From Hydrogenoanaerobacterium saccharovorans (GTDB taxonomy: Bacteria; Bacillota; Clostridia; Oscillospirales; Ruminococcaceae), in assembly GCF_003814745.1 (NCBI RefSeq), contig NZ_RKRD01000002.1, positions 248,001-312,000 of the forward strand: a DNA stretch of 64,000 nt, read 5' to 3'. The position numbers were made by a program, and so were the translations under genes. Below the pieces are notes generated by a model. It was not told where the DNA came from, did not search any database, and saw only the letters and a program-made list of their open reading frames with translations. Of this stretch, positions 36,373 to 44,912 are shown piece after piece. Within the stretch, counting starts at the first letter, position 1. Every line of letters begins with the position of its first letter.

Positions 36373-36377
36373 ATATT

Positions 36378-36677
36378 ATGGGAATAGACACCAAAAACAC
36401 TATTTTACTGATTGTATTTGTCATAGTTGCGGCAATTGTCTTAACGGCTGTTGGATATGGTATCGTATGGCTTGTTATACGTTATTTTACTTATGATTCA
36501 AGAAAGCTAAAAGCTCAACAACAGATGTTAGAACAATCTTTAATAAAATTTAAAGAGCCTGCTTCCAATAGTCAGTATACAAAAATACAGGACAAAGATA
36601 CTTATGCAATACAGCAGCTAACCCAAAGAGTTTATAAGTTGGAGCAAGAAATAAAGAGTTTAAAATGTAAAATTTAA
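36378..36677 (+). CDS. Small membrane protein with C-terminal coiled coil
   Basis: 99 residues. Membrane helix at 9-33 (ILLIVFVIVAAIVLTAVGYG), then a charged region and a heptad-like C-terminus (AIQQLTQRVYKLEQEIKSL) likely to form a coiled coil in the cytoplasm. No family recognised. Driven by its own promoter and closed by a terminator at 36691-36721, so a monocistronic unit within the envelope module. A scaffold or assembly role at the membrane is conceivable but unsupported. Confidence 0.7.
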   Translation: MGIDTKNTILLIVFVIVAAIVLTAVGYGIVWLVIRYFTYDSRKLKAQQQMLEQSLIKFKEPASNSQYTKIQDKDTYAIQQLTQRVYKLEQEIKSLKCKI

Positions 36678-36690
36678 TAAAACCTTATTT

Positions 36691-36721
36691 AAAAAGCACA
36701 GATGTAAATCTGTGCTTTTTT
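36691..36721 (+). terminator. Rho-independent terminator
   Basis: Perfect arms AAAAAGCACAGAT (36691-36703) and its complement (36708-36720), 4-base loop, T run. Lies directly before the next gene's RBS. Confidence 0.9.
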
Positions 36722-36740
36722 GTTAGAGGAGTTGATTAAG

Positions 36741-38537
36741 CTGAAAAGGATTATAACATTATTTTTTTGTTTTATCCTATTATTAATATCACTACCAACA
36801 ATCGCCTATTCAGACGGTGATCCGAACATGGACGGCGGTGGCGGTGGAACAGAAGACGGGACCAAAGAAAACAGTTGGAATATAGGAGACGATGGAGTGA
36901 GAGTTACAATTGTACGAATAAGTGATAAAAGAGCCATCACATCCCCCGTAGATTTTAGCAATAAAAATCCTAATGTTAGTGTTTTCTTTGGCTATAGTAG
37001 TAAAATTCAATATAAGAGCGGAAAATCTCTGCAATCTAATATGGGTGCATACAATAGAATAAATCCCGCTTCTCCTATACCTTCTGTAGTAACAGCCAAT
37101 GGCGGGGGTAACATTGATTCGGTCAAGACTTATTTCAGCAAAGAGGGTACTTTGCAAGACATCTGTGATAAAACAGGATTTGACTATGACGAGTTAATTA
37201 GCGGTGACTATGTCGTTATGCTAGAACCGTTGGTGTACATCACTTATAACGGAATAAAGTTTTGTATGACGGCTACGGAAGCTGCACTGTATGACCGTAT
37301 GACAAGCGGAGATCTGCGCAGTAAGCTTGGTAACATAACACACCAAAACCTACCACTAGCCATGTTTTTGGAAAAGCCCGACTTAGGCTTCCCCGCTTGG
37401 AGCGGTTCAACCAGTGGTATTCGCAGCAATGAAGACATCATATCATCTCTTGGCATTGGTACGGTACGTTTCACTGAACAGCCGGAAGAACCAAAGGATG
37501 AAGATGATACACCGCCCGCAGGAACAAAGGTGTACGAATACCATACCAACACGGATGTCATTACCGCAATCGAGGTCAAAGACACCAAAGGCGGTAAAAG
37601 CGGGATTTCGCCCGATGACAAAGCAAAGGTCACCTTTCGTGTGAATGGCAGCACTTACACAAAGTCATTTGTCACCCCGCCTCACGAAAGTACTCCGTTG
37701 TGGATTAAATGGCGCACCCCTTCTACTCCACAAAAGGTTACTATCAATGTTAGTTCCACCCACGGGCAGGTAATCACCCCCACCGTGATTGCTAATGTTA
37801 CCGAGCTTACCGAAAGCACCCCGCCCGACCCGGAATCAAGAGACACAAATAAGGGGTTTCGCGTACCCAAAGTACCCAAGCAAATGAATGTTACCCGGTT
37901 AACCTGGGGCGAATGGTTACCGAAGTGGCATGAAAACTGGGAATGGGAATCGGACTGGCAGTGGAAAAAGAAAGGACATAACAGCAACTGTAAGCCCGAT
38001 TGCACCAAGAACCACGGAGGGAAATGGGTAGATAAAGGCAAGTACGTCGATAACGGTTGGTGGGTTTACACATGGCGTGAGTATTATGCAACTGCCAGTG
38101 CAGAGTCAACTGTAAAACCCGCAGACCAGGTGCCAACGGCGTATAAAAGCGGAAACACGTACAAGATGAAGTCCGGGTATGGTATCAACATTGATGTAAA
38201 AGCGAAAGTGTTTACTACAGGAAAAAACGGGGATATTACAACCGCACAAAATGCAATTGCAACGTTCCCTGAGTTTGGGTATAGCACTTACAACCGCGTG
38301 TTGGAGCTTACTGGTCGCAACGAATTTGCATTTCGTCGCAACCCGTACAGTATGTACAAAGCACCGGTTCATTTTTTGCCTGTTTGGTATCCGGACAGAT
38401 CAGACTATGCACCTCAAACAGTAGTCCTAGACATTTGGACACCCAGCGGTCAGCTGATGGTTTACAGCGACGATAAGCTACGTATAGACGGCAGTTATTT
38501 TGATGATTGGCACGTTGCACCGCAGCTTGTAAGATAA
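36741..38537 (+). CDS. Large secreted tryptophan-rich protein of the ICE
   Basis: About 598 residues if started at CTG 36741, chosen because AGAGGAG (36725-36731) is well spaced; upstream TTG codons at 36720 and 36732 precede or abut that RBS. Signal peptide (IITLFFCFILLLISLPTIAYS), then a Gly/Asp spacer. The middle is beta-rich (250-370), followed by a tryptophan-dense block with possible metal ligands (ENWEWESDWQWKKKGHNSNC, then CTKNHGGKW), and a compact C-terminal domain (about 450-598). No membrane anchor at the end, so probably secreted or held by partners. Not recognised; by position part of the mating-surface module between the adhesin and the relaxase. Confidence 0.75.
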   Translation: MKRIITLFFCFILLLISLPTIAYSDGDPNMDGGGGGTEDGTKENSWNIGDDGVRVTIVRISDKRAITSPVDFSNKNPNVSVFFGYSSKIQYKSGKSLQSNMGAYNRINPASPIPSVVTANGGGNIDSVKTYFSKEGTLQDICDKTGFDYDELISGDYVVMLEPLVYITYNGIKFCMTATEAALYDRMTSGDLRSKLGNITHQNLPLAMFLEKPDLGFPAWSGSTSGIRSNEDIISSLGIGTVRFTEQPEEPKDEDDTPPAGTKVYEYHTNTDVITAIEVKDTKGGKSGISPDDKAKVTFRVNGSTYTKSFVTPPHESTPLWIKWRTPSTPQKVTINVSSTHGQVITPTVIANVTELTESTPPDPESRDTNKGFRVPKVPKQMNVTRLTWGEWLPKWHENWEWESDWQWKKKGHNSNCKPDCTKNHGGKWVDKGKYVDNGWWVYTWREYYATASAESTVKPADQVPTAYKSGNTYKMKSGYGINIDVKAKVFTTGKNGDITTAQNAIATFPEFGYSTYNRVLELTGRNEFAFRRNPYSMYKAPVHFLPVWYPDRSDYAPQTVVLDIWTPSGQLMVYSDDKLRIDGSYFDDWHVAPQLVR

Positions 38538-38550
38538 GGAGGCAGATAAA

Positions 38551-38793
38551 ATGAAAAGCCGGAGGAGACTACTTGTACCGGTTGTTTCTTTAGCAGGCGG
38601 TACATTGTTTGGAATAGCAGGTGCTATTTTCGGTATACGTAGTGTGCTCAGCAACGAGTATCCGGAACTTGCTGTAACGGTGCTTATGGTAGTTATCTTT
38701 GCACTTATTCTAAATGTTTGCGTTGTCATTGATTTCATTCGTGATTTATGGGAGGTGGAACATGAACAAGAAACCAAAAGTTCTCAAGACTAA
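38551..38793 (+). CDS. Small two-helix membrane protein
   Basis: 80 residues, RBS AAGGAGGCAG. Two membrane helices: LLVPVVSLAGGTLFGIAGAI (7-26) and LAVTVLMVVIFALILNVCVV (41-60), with an acidic C-terminus (DLWEVEHEQETKSSQD). Function unknown. Its end overlaps the ribbon-helix-helix gene by 32 bp, whose RBS (GGAGGTGG) is inside it, so the two are translated together. It may be an anchor bringing the mobilisation complex to the membrane; inference only. Confidence 0.65.
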   Translation: MKSRRRLLVPVVSLAGGTLFGIAGAIFGIRSVLSNEYPELAVTVLMVVIFALILNVCVVIDFIRDLWEVEHEQETKSSQD

Positions 38794-39244
38794 AATCTCC
38801 TTGGATGTCACAGACGAGGTAAACGAGCAACTCGAAAAAATGGCGGTGCAAAACATCAAGGGAGCAAATAAAGCCGAGGTTGTCCGTAATTTAATCAACG
38901 AGGGATTGGCAATCGAGGGGCTGAAAAACCAAGAACAAATTATACGCAGAATTATCAGACAAGAAATAGATAATAAAATGGATGGTTACATGAATAGAAT
39001 TGTAAGCATTTGCGTTAAGGGCAGCATTACTTCGTCAGCTGCCTATTTTTTATCGGCTCTTGCCCTTTCGGATTTCGTTCGCCCCGAACTACAGGCAAAC
39101 TTTGACCAGGCAGTAAAACATGCAAAACAAATGGCTGTCAGCTATGTAGGATTGCAGGATGATACCGTAGAAGATTACCTTGCAGCAGGTTTGCAAAAGA
39201 TAAGAAGAAATCTTAATAAAGGAGGAACAGGCTATAATGAGTAA
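38762..39244 (+). CDS. Ribbon-helix-helix mobilisation accessory protein
   Basis: 160 residues from ATG 38762 (GGAGGTGGAAC upstream). N-terminal RHH-type DNA-binding motif: KTKISLDVTDEVNEQLEKMA, with GANKAEVVRNLINEGLAI as second helix. The rest is helical, with a coil (QEQIIRRIIRQEIDNKMDGY). RHH proteins directly before relaxase genes commonly bind oriT and steer the relaxase (MobC/TraY-like); that role is inferred from position. Overlaps the AbrB-like gene by 8 bp. Confidence 0.7.
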   Translation: MNKKPKVLKTKISLDVTDEVNEQLEKMAVQNIKGANKAEVVRNLINEGLAIEGLKNQEQIIRRIIRQEIDNKMDGYMNRIVSICVKGSITSSAAYFLSALALSDFVRPELQANFDQAVKHAKQMAVSYVGLQDDTVEDYLAAGLQKIRRNLNKGGTGYNE

Positions 39245-39515
39245 AGCGCGCATAACAGATCCGAAAATAGAAAACACCATTACGAAACCTATTGATGAAG
39301 TTGGCAGAATACATATTCCAATTATGTTCTACAAAAGAATAGGGGTACAATATAGCGATAAAGTTATGGTAACCTCTACAGATGATGCTGTCATCATCAC
39401 TCCGAAAAAGCATGTTTGCTATTTATGCGGAAGTCAAAAAGACATTCAGAAATGCGGTGAGAAATACTTTTGCAAAAGTTGCATTGAAGAAATCGCAAAG
39501 CAAAAGGATGAATAA
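39237..39515 (+). CDS. AbrB-like DNA-binding protein with C-terminal zinc ribbon
   Basis: 92 residues. Residues 15-55 (ITKPIDEVGRIHIPIMFYKR) match the SpoVT/AbrB swapped-hairpin domain (RxVDxxGRIxIP...). The C-terminal 35 residues hold CYLCGS and CGEKYFCKSC, four to five cysteines arranged as a zinc ribbon. AbrB-type proteins are transition-state repressors or antitoxins; here a regulator of the transfer operon is plausible. It lies 2 bp before the relaxase and overlaps the RHH gene. Confidence 0.75.
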   Translation: MSKARITDPKIENTITKPIDEVGRIHIPIMFYKRIGVQYSDKVMVTSTDDAVIITPKKHVCYLCGSQKDIQKCGEKYFCKSCIEEIAKQKDE

Positions 39516-39517
39516 CC

Positions 39518-42500
39518 ATGGTGGTCTTCAAACAGCTGTCGGACATCAAAAAGGACGGCACAAAGTATAACAAACAAGATTATATGTTTTACACCAATTA
39601 CATTGCCACACGGGACGGCGCAGTTTATGGGGATGAATTGGAGCACGGCTTGTTTGGCAAGTATGGCGACATAGAACAAGCGTCAGACATTAAATGTTTG
39701 CGCGATGCGGAAACCTATGTAGGAAACATCTATGACGATGATAAAGAAATTTACCGATGTGTCATTTCTCTTACAGAGGAAGAAGCGGTAGAGTTTGGCT
39801 ATACCGACCGAGAAAAATGGACGGAATTGCTGAACAGTAAGATGTTTGATATCGGAGAAGAATACCACATCAAATATGCAGATTTAGAGTATATGGCAAG
39901 CGTTCATTTTGAACCAGGACATCCGCATGTACAATTCAATTTTTGGGATAAAAACCAAACAATTAAAAACAAAATCATATCAAAACCGCAGTTTGAAAAA
40001 CGGACGGAACGTGTACGGGCTTGTCTAGCTAAGGAAGTATACAAAGACAATATACGGGACATTCTGCAAGGCAAAGAGATGCAGGAAAAAACAGTTGTTT
40101 CCGGCTTTAACGCATTTTTAAGGGGCATTTCGCAGCAGGAAATAACCGCGGCAGAACTGGACCTCAAAAGCATTTTTCCGGAACTCTGCGAAGAAAAAAT
40201 GATGAACATCAAGGATATGGATGATCGCTACCTAAGTTTCGTTTATGACGATATGCAGAAAGTAGAGCAATCCATATTAGAACATTACCCCAAAGGCGCC
40301 CTCAAATATAAATACCTGCCGTCGGAATGTAAAGAAACACTAAACTCTTTAACCGATACCATTTTACAGCACCCCGACTTTCGTAAAGAGTTTAACTGTT
40401 ACCTGCATTCAGTAAAGCTGTATTCTACCGCACTCGGTAATGGCTCTAAAACCATTGCAGACACACAGCGCAAAGCCGCCAAGGAAATATATAAGAAGTT
40501 TGGTAACAGGATACTCAATAACCTGAAAGAAAATATCCATCTTCCAACGCAAGGCGGTGTAGACATTGTTATAAATGAAGCTTTGGATGCGGCAAGTATC
40601 TTTGACCAACGTATTATAAATCTCTGCGATGATAACCGAGTTTTTCATCTTGAAGATTTAGACGGAAACGAGCGCCTGCAATGGAGAGTAAGTAAACTGG
40701 AGAAATTAGGAGCAATCACCAACTACGGTATGCGCTACGAAGTTTCGCAAGAATTTGCAGAGAAAGTAAAGGAACTGGTTAGCAATTTTAAGCAAAACAA
40801 GCTTTGGGGTATCGACCGACACTTTGTGGAACTCAAACAGTTCACTTTGGACGATTTAAAAGGTCATCCCAAAAATGAAAAAGGCAAAATGGAAAAACGA
40901 CTTCCACTGCTGCTTGTAACGGGACTTATTGAAGAAAAAGACGGGGCTTACGTTATTACAAAAGAGTACCGGGAACTATACAAGATGCAGCTGGAACGCT
41001 ACAAGCAAGAGCAGTTTGAAAACTGGTTCAAAGAGAATATCGACAATGACGTCACCATCAGTATTTATGATGGTGTGTTTTTGCGTATGGGGGAAAATGG
41101 TGCATTTACCCGAGCAGATATGGAACAGGCAGACAACAGTTCGAAAACAGAATTTCGGTTGCGCAGGTTAGTTGCAGAGGATTACATCCTAAATGACGGC
41201 GATACTTTTACATTAACCGAAAAATTTCGTGAGGAAATCGGTGCAAAACTGGAGGAGTTCAAAAGCCGGCTCTATAGGGTAGATAAGGCTTTCGTTCATC
41301 TGGAATGTTTTACAATAAAAGACATCCAAGCAAATGAAGAAAACCGCAAAAAGAACGAAATGGATGAACTGGGAGCGATGGAAAAAAGGTTGCCGGCATT
41401 GCTTGCGACAGGTTTTGTTTTAGAGCAGGACGGCGTGTACATGGTTTCGGATGAGTACCGCACTGCAGTGCTTACCTCAACCGCTGATTACCACCAAAAA
41501 TACTTTGATGAAAAGAACCAAGCTCAAAGCCCAAACATTTCAAGGTTAAACTTGTTTGACAGTGAATTTTTATGTATTGCAAAGGACAACCAATTTTCGC
41601 AAGCAGAAATTGAACAACACAACGAAAGCGGTAGGTTGGACTGGAGATTAAGGCAACTCATCGGTAGTGGGTTAATTGAAGCAGACGGTATCCAATACAC
41701 CCTTACCGACCGCTTTCTTAAAAAAATAGCTTTTACGCAAAAGCTATTTGAGAAGAACTTCAAAGTCGAGTACAAAGACAGTGCCTTTGTACGGTTAGCG
41801 GTGGATGGTTGTATCAGCAAAGAAACGCTGCCGTCACATAAAAATAGCAGTTATTTAAAATGGCGCATCTATGGATTGCAGTACAAAGGGCTTGTTCACT
41901 TTGATGGCAGCACTTATTCCTTGACAGATGAGTTCTACGAAAACATTGCACTTTCCAAAGAAAAATATTGTAAAACCTTTCAAGTTCGCTTGGTTGATAA
42001 ACTGTTCGAACGAATCGGTAATGAGTTCACGACCGAAGATATCGCCGCTCATCCGCAGGCAGATCTGCTTATCGGTCGATTGGAAGGGCTGCGATACAAG
42101 GGGCTTATAAACTTTGATGGCGAAAGCTATTCTATTACCGAAGAACTAAAGCAGCAGGTGCAAAATTGTTCCGAGAATTTTTTATTCAAGGCTTCGGATG
42201 GAGCACTTTTAAAATTTTTGGAGGGTGATAAAACAGAAATACTGAAAACAGCGATTGAAAATGATTTTCGATACGATTGGTTGAAGATGCGCCTGCAGGA
42301 GTTTCTTATAAAGGATTATGCAAAAGAAAATGAAAATAAGTACATTCTAACAAAGGATGCAGTGGAGGGAATAAAGGAAGCTGCTCAAAGCAATATGGGG
42401 GAATTTAGACTCAGATACTTTGACAGTAACTTTCTTGAGTTTGATAGCTGTTTTACCTTGGATGATGTGGAGTGCCATAAAGAGGGTTTGTTTTTAGTGG

Positions 42501-44902
42501 ATAGAATCCGTGCTCTTGTGAAAAACGAGTATCTTGAAGCTGAAGATGACCACTATATGGTCACAGATAAACTCTTTCATGAATTGGAAGAGCTTGACGA
42601 AAGTGTCGAACCTAATGCCTTTGATATGAACCTTCTTCGCATGGCAGACGAGGACAACACCATCTTACACAGTACCATATCGGAATTGGAAAGCCCAATA
42701 AGAACCGAATACCGACTGCAAGACCTTATCTGCAAAGGCTATGTAACACATAACGGCGACGGGTATCTGCTAGAAGACGATTTTGTTGAACAGGTCAACC
42801 AATGTTACGAGGAATTCAAAAGCCATTTCTTAGTACAGCCCTATGATGACAGCTTCATCCAATTGAGCAAAGAGGGTGTGTTAGAGGAAAAAGCATTATC
42901 AACAATGGATGATTTTATAAAAAAACGCCTTTCCTCTTTACTGCTCATTGAATATGTCAAAAAGGAAGATGACCGCTATATTATTTCAGATACACTAAAA
43001 CAAGAGGTATGTGAAGCAAAAGAAAGCTTCACGATCAATCATTTTGATTATGATATTGTTAGGCTTTCCAATGGTAACGGGAAAGTTCCTTTTGATAAGG
43101 TACTAAACTCTGCAAACGGCGAGTATCTGGAACGCAGAGTTTATTCTCTAATAGCTATGGGTGAAATCACCTTAAATGATGGTCAATTAATGCTTACACA
43201 ACATTTTTGCAACGCGGCAAAGCTTGCACACCAACAATTCGATGCTCATTTCAAAATCAGTAGCTATGACATCAAGTTCTTACAATTAAACGGCACGCTT
43301 GTCTTTTCCAAAGATGACTTGGAAAAAGATGAGGACTTTGTTTACTTGTCAAGCCGATTGCGAAGCCTTGTACAACAGGGTTATATTAACCGATTGGACG
43401 AAGATACTTACAAGATAAGCGATGACCTGATTACTGATGCTCAAAAAGCTTTTGACGAGTTCGAACTGTTTTATTCCGATATTCGGTTTTTACGCATCAA
43501 CGGAACGAATCAATTCACCGATGAGGAAATGGATTATAGCTACAGCAAAAGGCTGCGGGAACTCATGCAGCAGGGATGTATCAACAAATCAGAGGATACT
43601 TACTCGATGGGGGAGAAATTCGTAACAGATGTGCAGGCACTATACGATGAGTTCAAAGAGGATTTCACCATCCAGCCTTGCGATGGTTACTTTACCGCGT
43701 GGGCAAAAGACGGCGGCTTCCGGTTGGAGGACCTCAACCAAAACGAGTTTTTTACTAACCGGTTGTACTCATTGCTGTTACTGGAGTATATCAAAAAGGA
43801 CGGTGAACAGTATGTGGTGACAGAGGAACTGAAAAACGCAGTAATTCAAGCAAGGCAAGAGTTCAGCTTTAACCATTATGACATTGAGTTAATTAAGATT
43901 TCAGATAAATATGGGAACCTTACCGTAACCGATGTTCTCAGCAATATCAATGCAGATTATCTGGAAAAAAGGATGTACTCCCTCATTGCTACAGGGCATA
44001 TCCGTATGCAGGGTGACCGCATCCACTTGCCACGGGAATTTATCTGTGCGGCGAATCAATGTGCTCAAAGCTATATATCAACCTTTAAGGTGAATTGTTA
44101 TGACTCTGAGTTTTTTAAACTTGGTACCAAATTCACCAAAGAACAAGTGGAGAAACACGAAGATAGTCTTTATCTGAAAAGCAGGCTGCGCAGTTTACTG
44201 CAAAAGAACCTGATTTGGTTTGACGGCAAGGATTACAATATTAACCCATTACTTGCCCCATCGGTTGATGTGGCGATTAAGCGGTTTGAAATTAAAGGGA
44301 CAGATAACCGATTCCTGCAAATCAACGGAACAGGTTCTTTTTCGCAAAAGGAGGCAGATGCACATTTTGAACTGGGAGCACGATTGCGTGATTTGTGCAG
44401 CACAGGTTGGATTATGAAAACTAAGGATACTTACACTGTATCGGAACAAATGAAGCTGCAAATCAAATGGCACACAGCCGAATTTGCCCAAACAAAAATT
44501 GGTATATGGGATCTGCCCTTTCGCTCTTTGGCTTATCCTCAAGGCTTTACCAAAGCAGATTTGAAAGTAAGATTCTCTGAACAATACGAAGCGTTATCCA
44601 ATCGGCTGGATTATCTGCATGCCAATGATCTGTTTGAAAAAATAGGCGAACGTTATTTTATCAAGCAACCACTTTTAATAGGGATTGAACGTGCTGAGCA
44701 AGTACAGCGAGGCTTTCGCCGGCAAGCGGCGGTGAGCTTGCTGATGGATGTATATAAGCTGTTCAGCAAAACGGTAAATCAGGAAAACTTATCACGGTCA
44801 AACAAGCGGAAACACTTTAAAGATATGAGTGAAGAAGCGAAAAAGGACATGGCAGCAGAACAGTCGAGTGCAGGAACGAGTTGGGAGGAATACGAAAGAT
44901 GA
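39518..44902 (+). CDS. MobL-type relaxase with a C-terminal array of about 19 winged-helix-like repeats
   Basis: 1794 residues. N-terminal 1-330 is a MobL/MobP-type relaxase: possible catalytic Tyr in YMFYTNYIATRDGAVYG (about 25-35), and the metal site H130FEPGH135PH137VQ139, where the second histidine usual in HxH is Gln. Residues 362-1733 consist of about 19 tandem modules of 62-76 residues, pattern (F/Y)D..F(L/I).(L/I)..., D(L/I), then RL..L...G(Y/L)I, D...Y.(L/I)T..F. Each looks like a small winged helix. Blocks are themselves duplicated: modules 2-3 and 4-5 match; modules 11-14 match 15-18. A relaxase nicks oriT and stays bound to the 5' end. Most MobL proteins are far shorter. The array could coat ssDNA or contact the coupling protein. 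VirD4 follows. Confidence 0.85.
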   Translation: MVVFKQLSDIKKDGTKYNKQDYMFYTNYIATRDGAVYGDELEHGLFGKYGDIEQASDIKCLRDAETYVGNIYDDDKEIYRCVISLTEEEAVEFGYTDREKWTELLNSKMFDIGEEYHIKYADLEYMASVHFEPGHPHVQFNFWDKNQTIKNKIISKPQFEKRTERVRACLAKEVYKDNIRDILQGKEMQEKTVVSGFNAFLRGISQQEITAAELDLKSIFPELCEEKMMNIKDMDDRYLSFVYDDMQKVEQSILEHYPKGALKYKYLPSECKETLNSLTDTILQHPDFRKEFNCYLHSVKLYSTALGNGSKTIADTQRKAAKEIYKKFGNRILNNLKENIHLPTQGGVDIVINEALDAASIFDQRIINLCDDNRVFHLEDLDGNERLQWRVSKLEKLGAITNYGMRYEVSQEFAEKVKELVSNFKQNKLWGIDRHFVELKQFTLDDLKGHPKNEKGKMEKRLPLLLVTGLIEEKDGAYVITKEYRELYKMQLERYKQEQFENWFKENIDNDVTISIYDGVFLRMGENGAFTRADMEQADNSSKTEFRLRRLVAEDYILNDGDTFTLTEKFREEIGAKLEEFKSRLYRVDKAFVHLECFTIKDIQANEENRKKNEMDELGAMEKRLPALLATGFVLEQDGVYMVSDEYRTAVLTSTADYHQKYFDEKNQAQSPNISRLNLFDSEFLCIAKDNQFSQAEIEQHNESGRLDWRLRQLIGSGLIEADGIQYTLTDRFLKKIAFTQKLFEKNFKVEYKDSAFVRLAVDGCISKETLPSHKNSSYLKWRIYGLQYKGLVHFDGSTYSLTDEFYENIALSKEKYCKTFQVRLVDKLFERIGNEFTTEDIAAHPQADLLIGRLEGLRYKGLINFDGESYSITEELKQQVQNCSENFLFKASDGALLKFLEGDKTEILKTAIENDFRYDWLKMRLQEFLIKDYAKENENKYILTKDAVEGIKEAAQSNMGEFRLRYFDSNFLEFDSCFTLDDVECHKEGLFLVDRIRALVKNEYLEAEDDHYMVTDKLFHELEELDESVEPNAFDMNLLRMADEDNTILHSTISELESPIRTEYRLQDLICKGYVTHNGDGYLLEDDFVEQVNQCYEEFKSHFLVQPYDDSFIQLSKEGVLEEKALSTMDDFIKKRLSSLLLIEYVKKEDDRYIISDTLKQEVCEAKESFTINHFDYDIVRLSNGNGKVPFDKVLNSANGEYLERRVYSLIAMGEITLNDGQLMLTQHFCNAAKLAHQQFDAHFKISSYDIKFLQLNGTLVFSKDDLEKDEDFVYLSSRLRSLVQQGYINRLDEDTYKISDDLITDAQKAFDEFELFYSDIRFLRINGTNQFTDEEMDYSYSKRLRELMQQGCINKSEDTYSMGEKFVTDVQALYDEFKEDFTIQPCDGYFTAWAKDGGFRLEDLNQNEFFTNRLYSLLLLEYIKKDGEQYVVTEELKNAVIQARQEFSFNHYDIELIKISDKYGNLTVTDVLSNINADYLEKRMYSLIATGHIRMQGDRIHLPREFICAANQCAQSYISTFKVNCYDSEFFKLGTKFTKEQVEKHEDSLYLKSRLRSLLQKNLIWFDGKDYNINPLLAPSVDVAIKRFEIKGTDNRFLQINGTGSFSQKEADAHFELGARLRDLCSTGWIMKTKDTYTVSEQMKLQIKWHTAEFAQTKIGIWDLPFRSLAYPQGFTKADLKVRFSEQYEALSNRLDYLHANDLFEKIGERYFIKQPLLIGIERAEQVQRGFRRQAAVSLLMDVYKLFSKTVNQENLSRSNKRKHFKDMSEEAKKDMAAEQSSAGTSWEEYER

Positions 44903-44912
44903 GGTGGTACAA

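Noticed and set aside
35906..36424. 172-codon minus-strand frame opposite the proline-rich protein
   Set aside because: Phe/Trp-rich translation is the mirror of Pro/Lys/Glu codons; no start signal.
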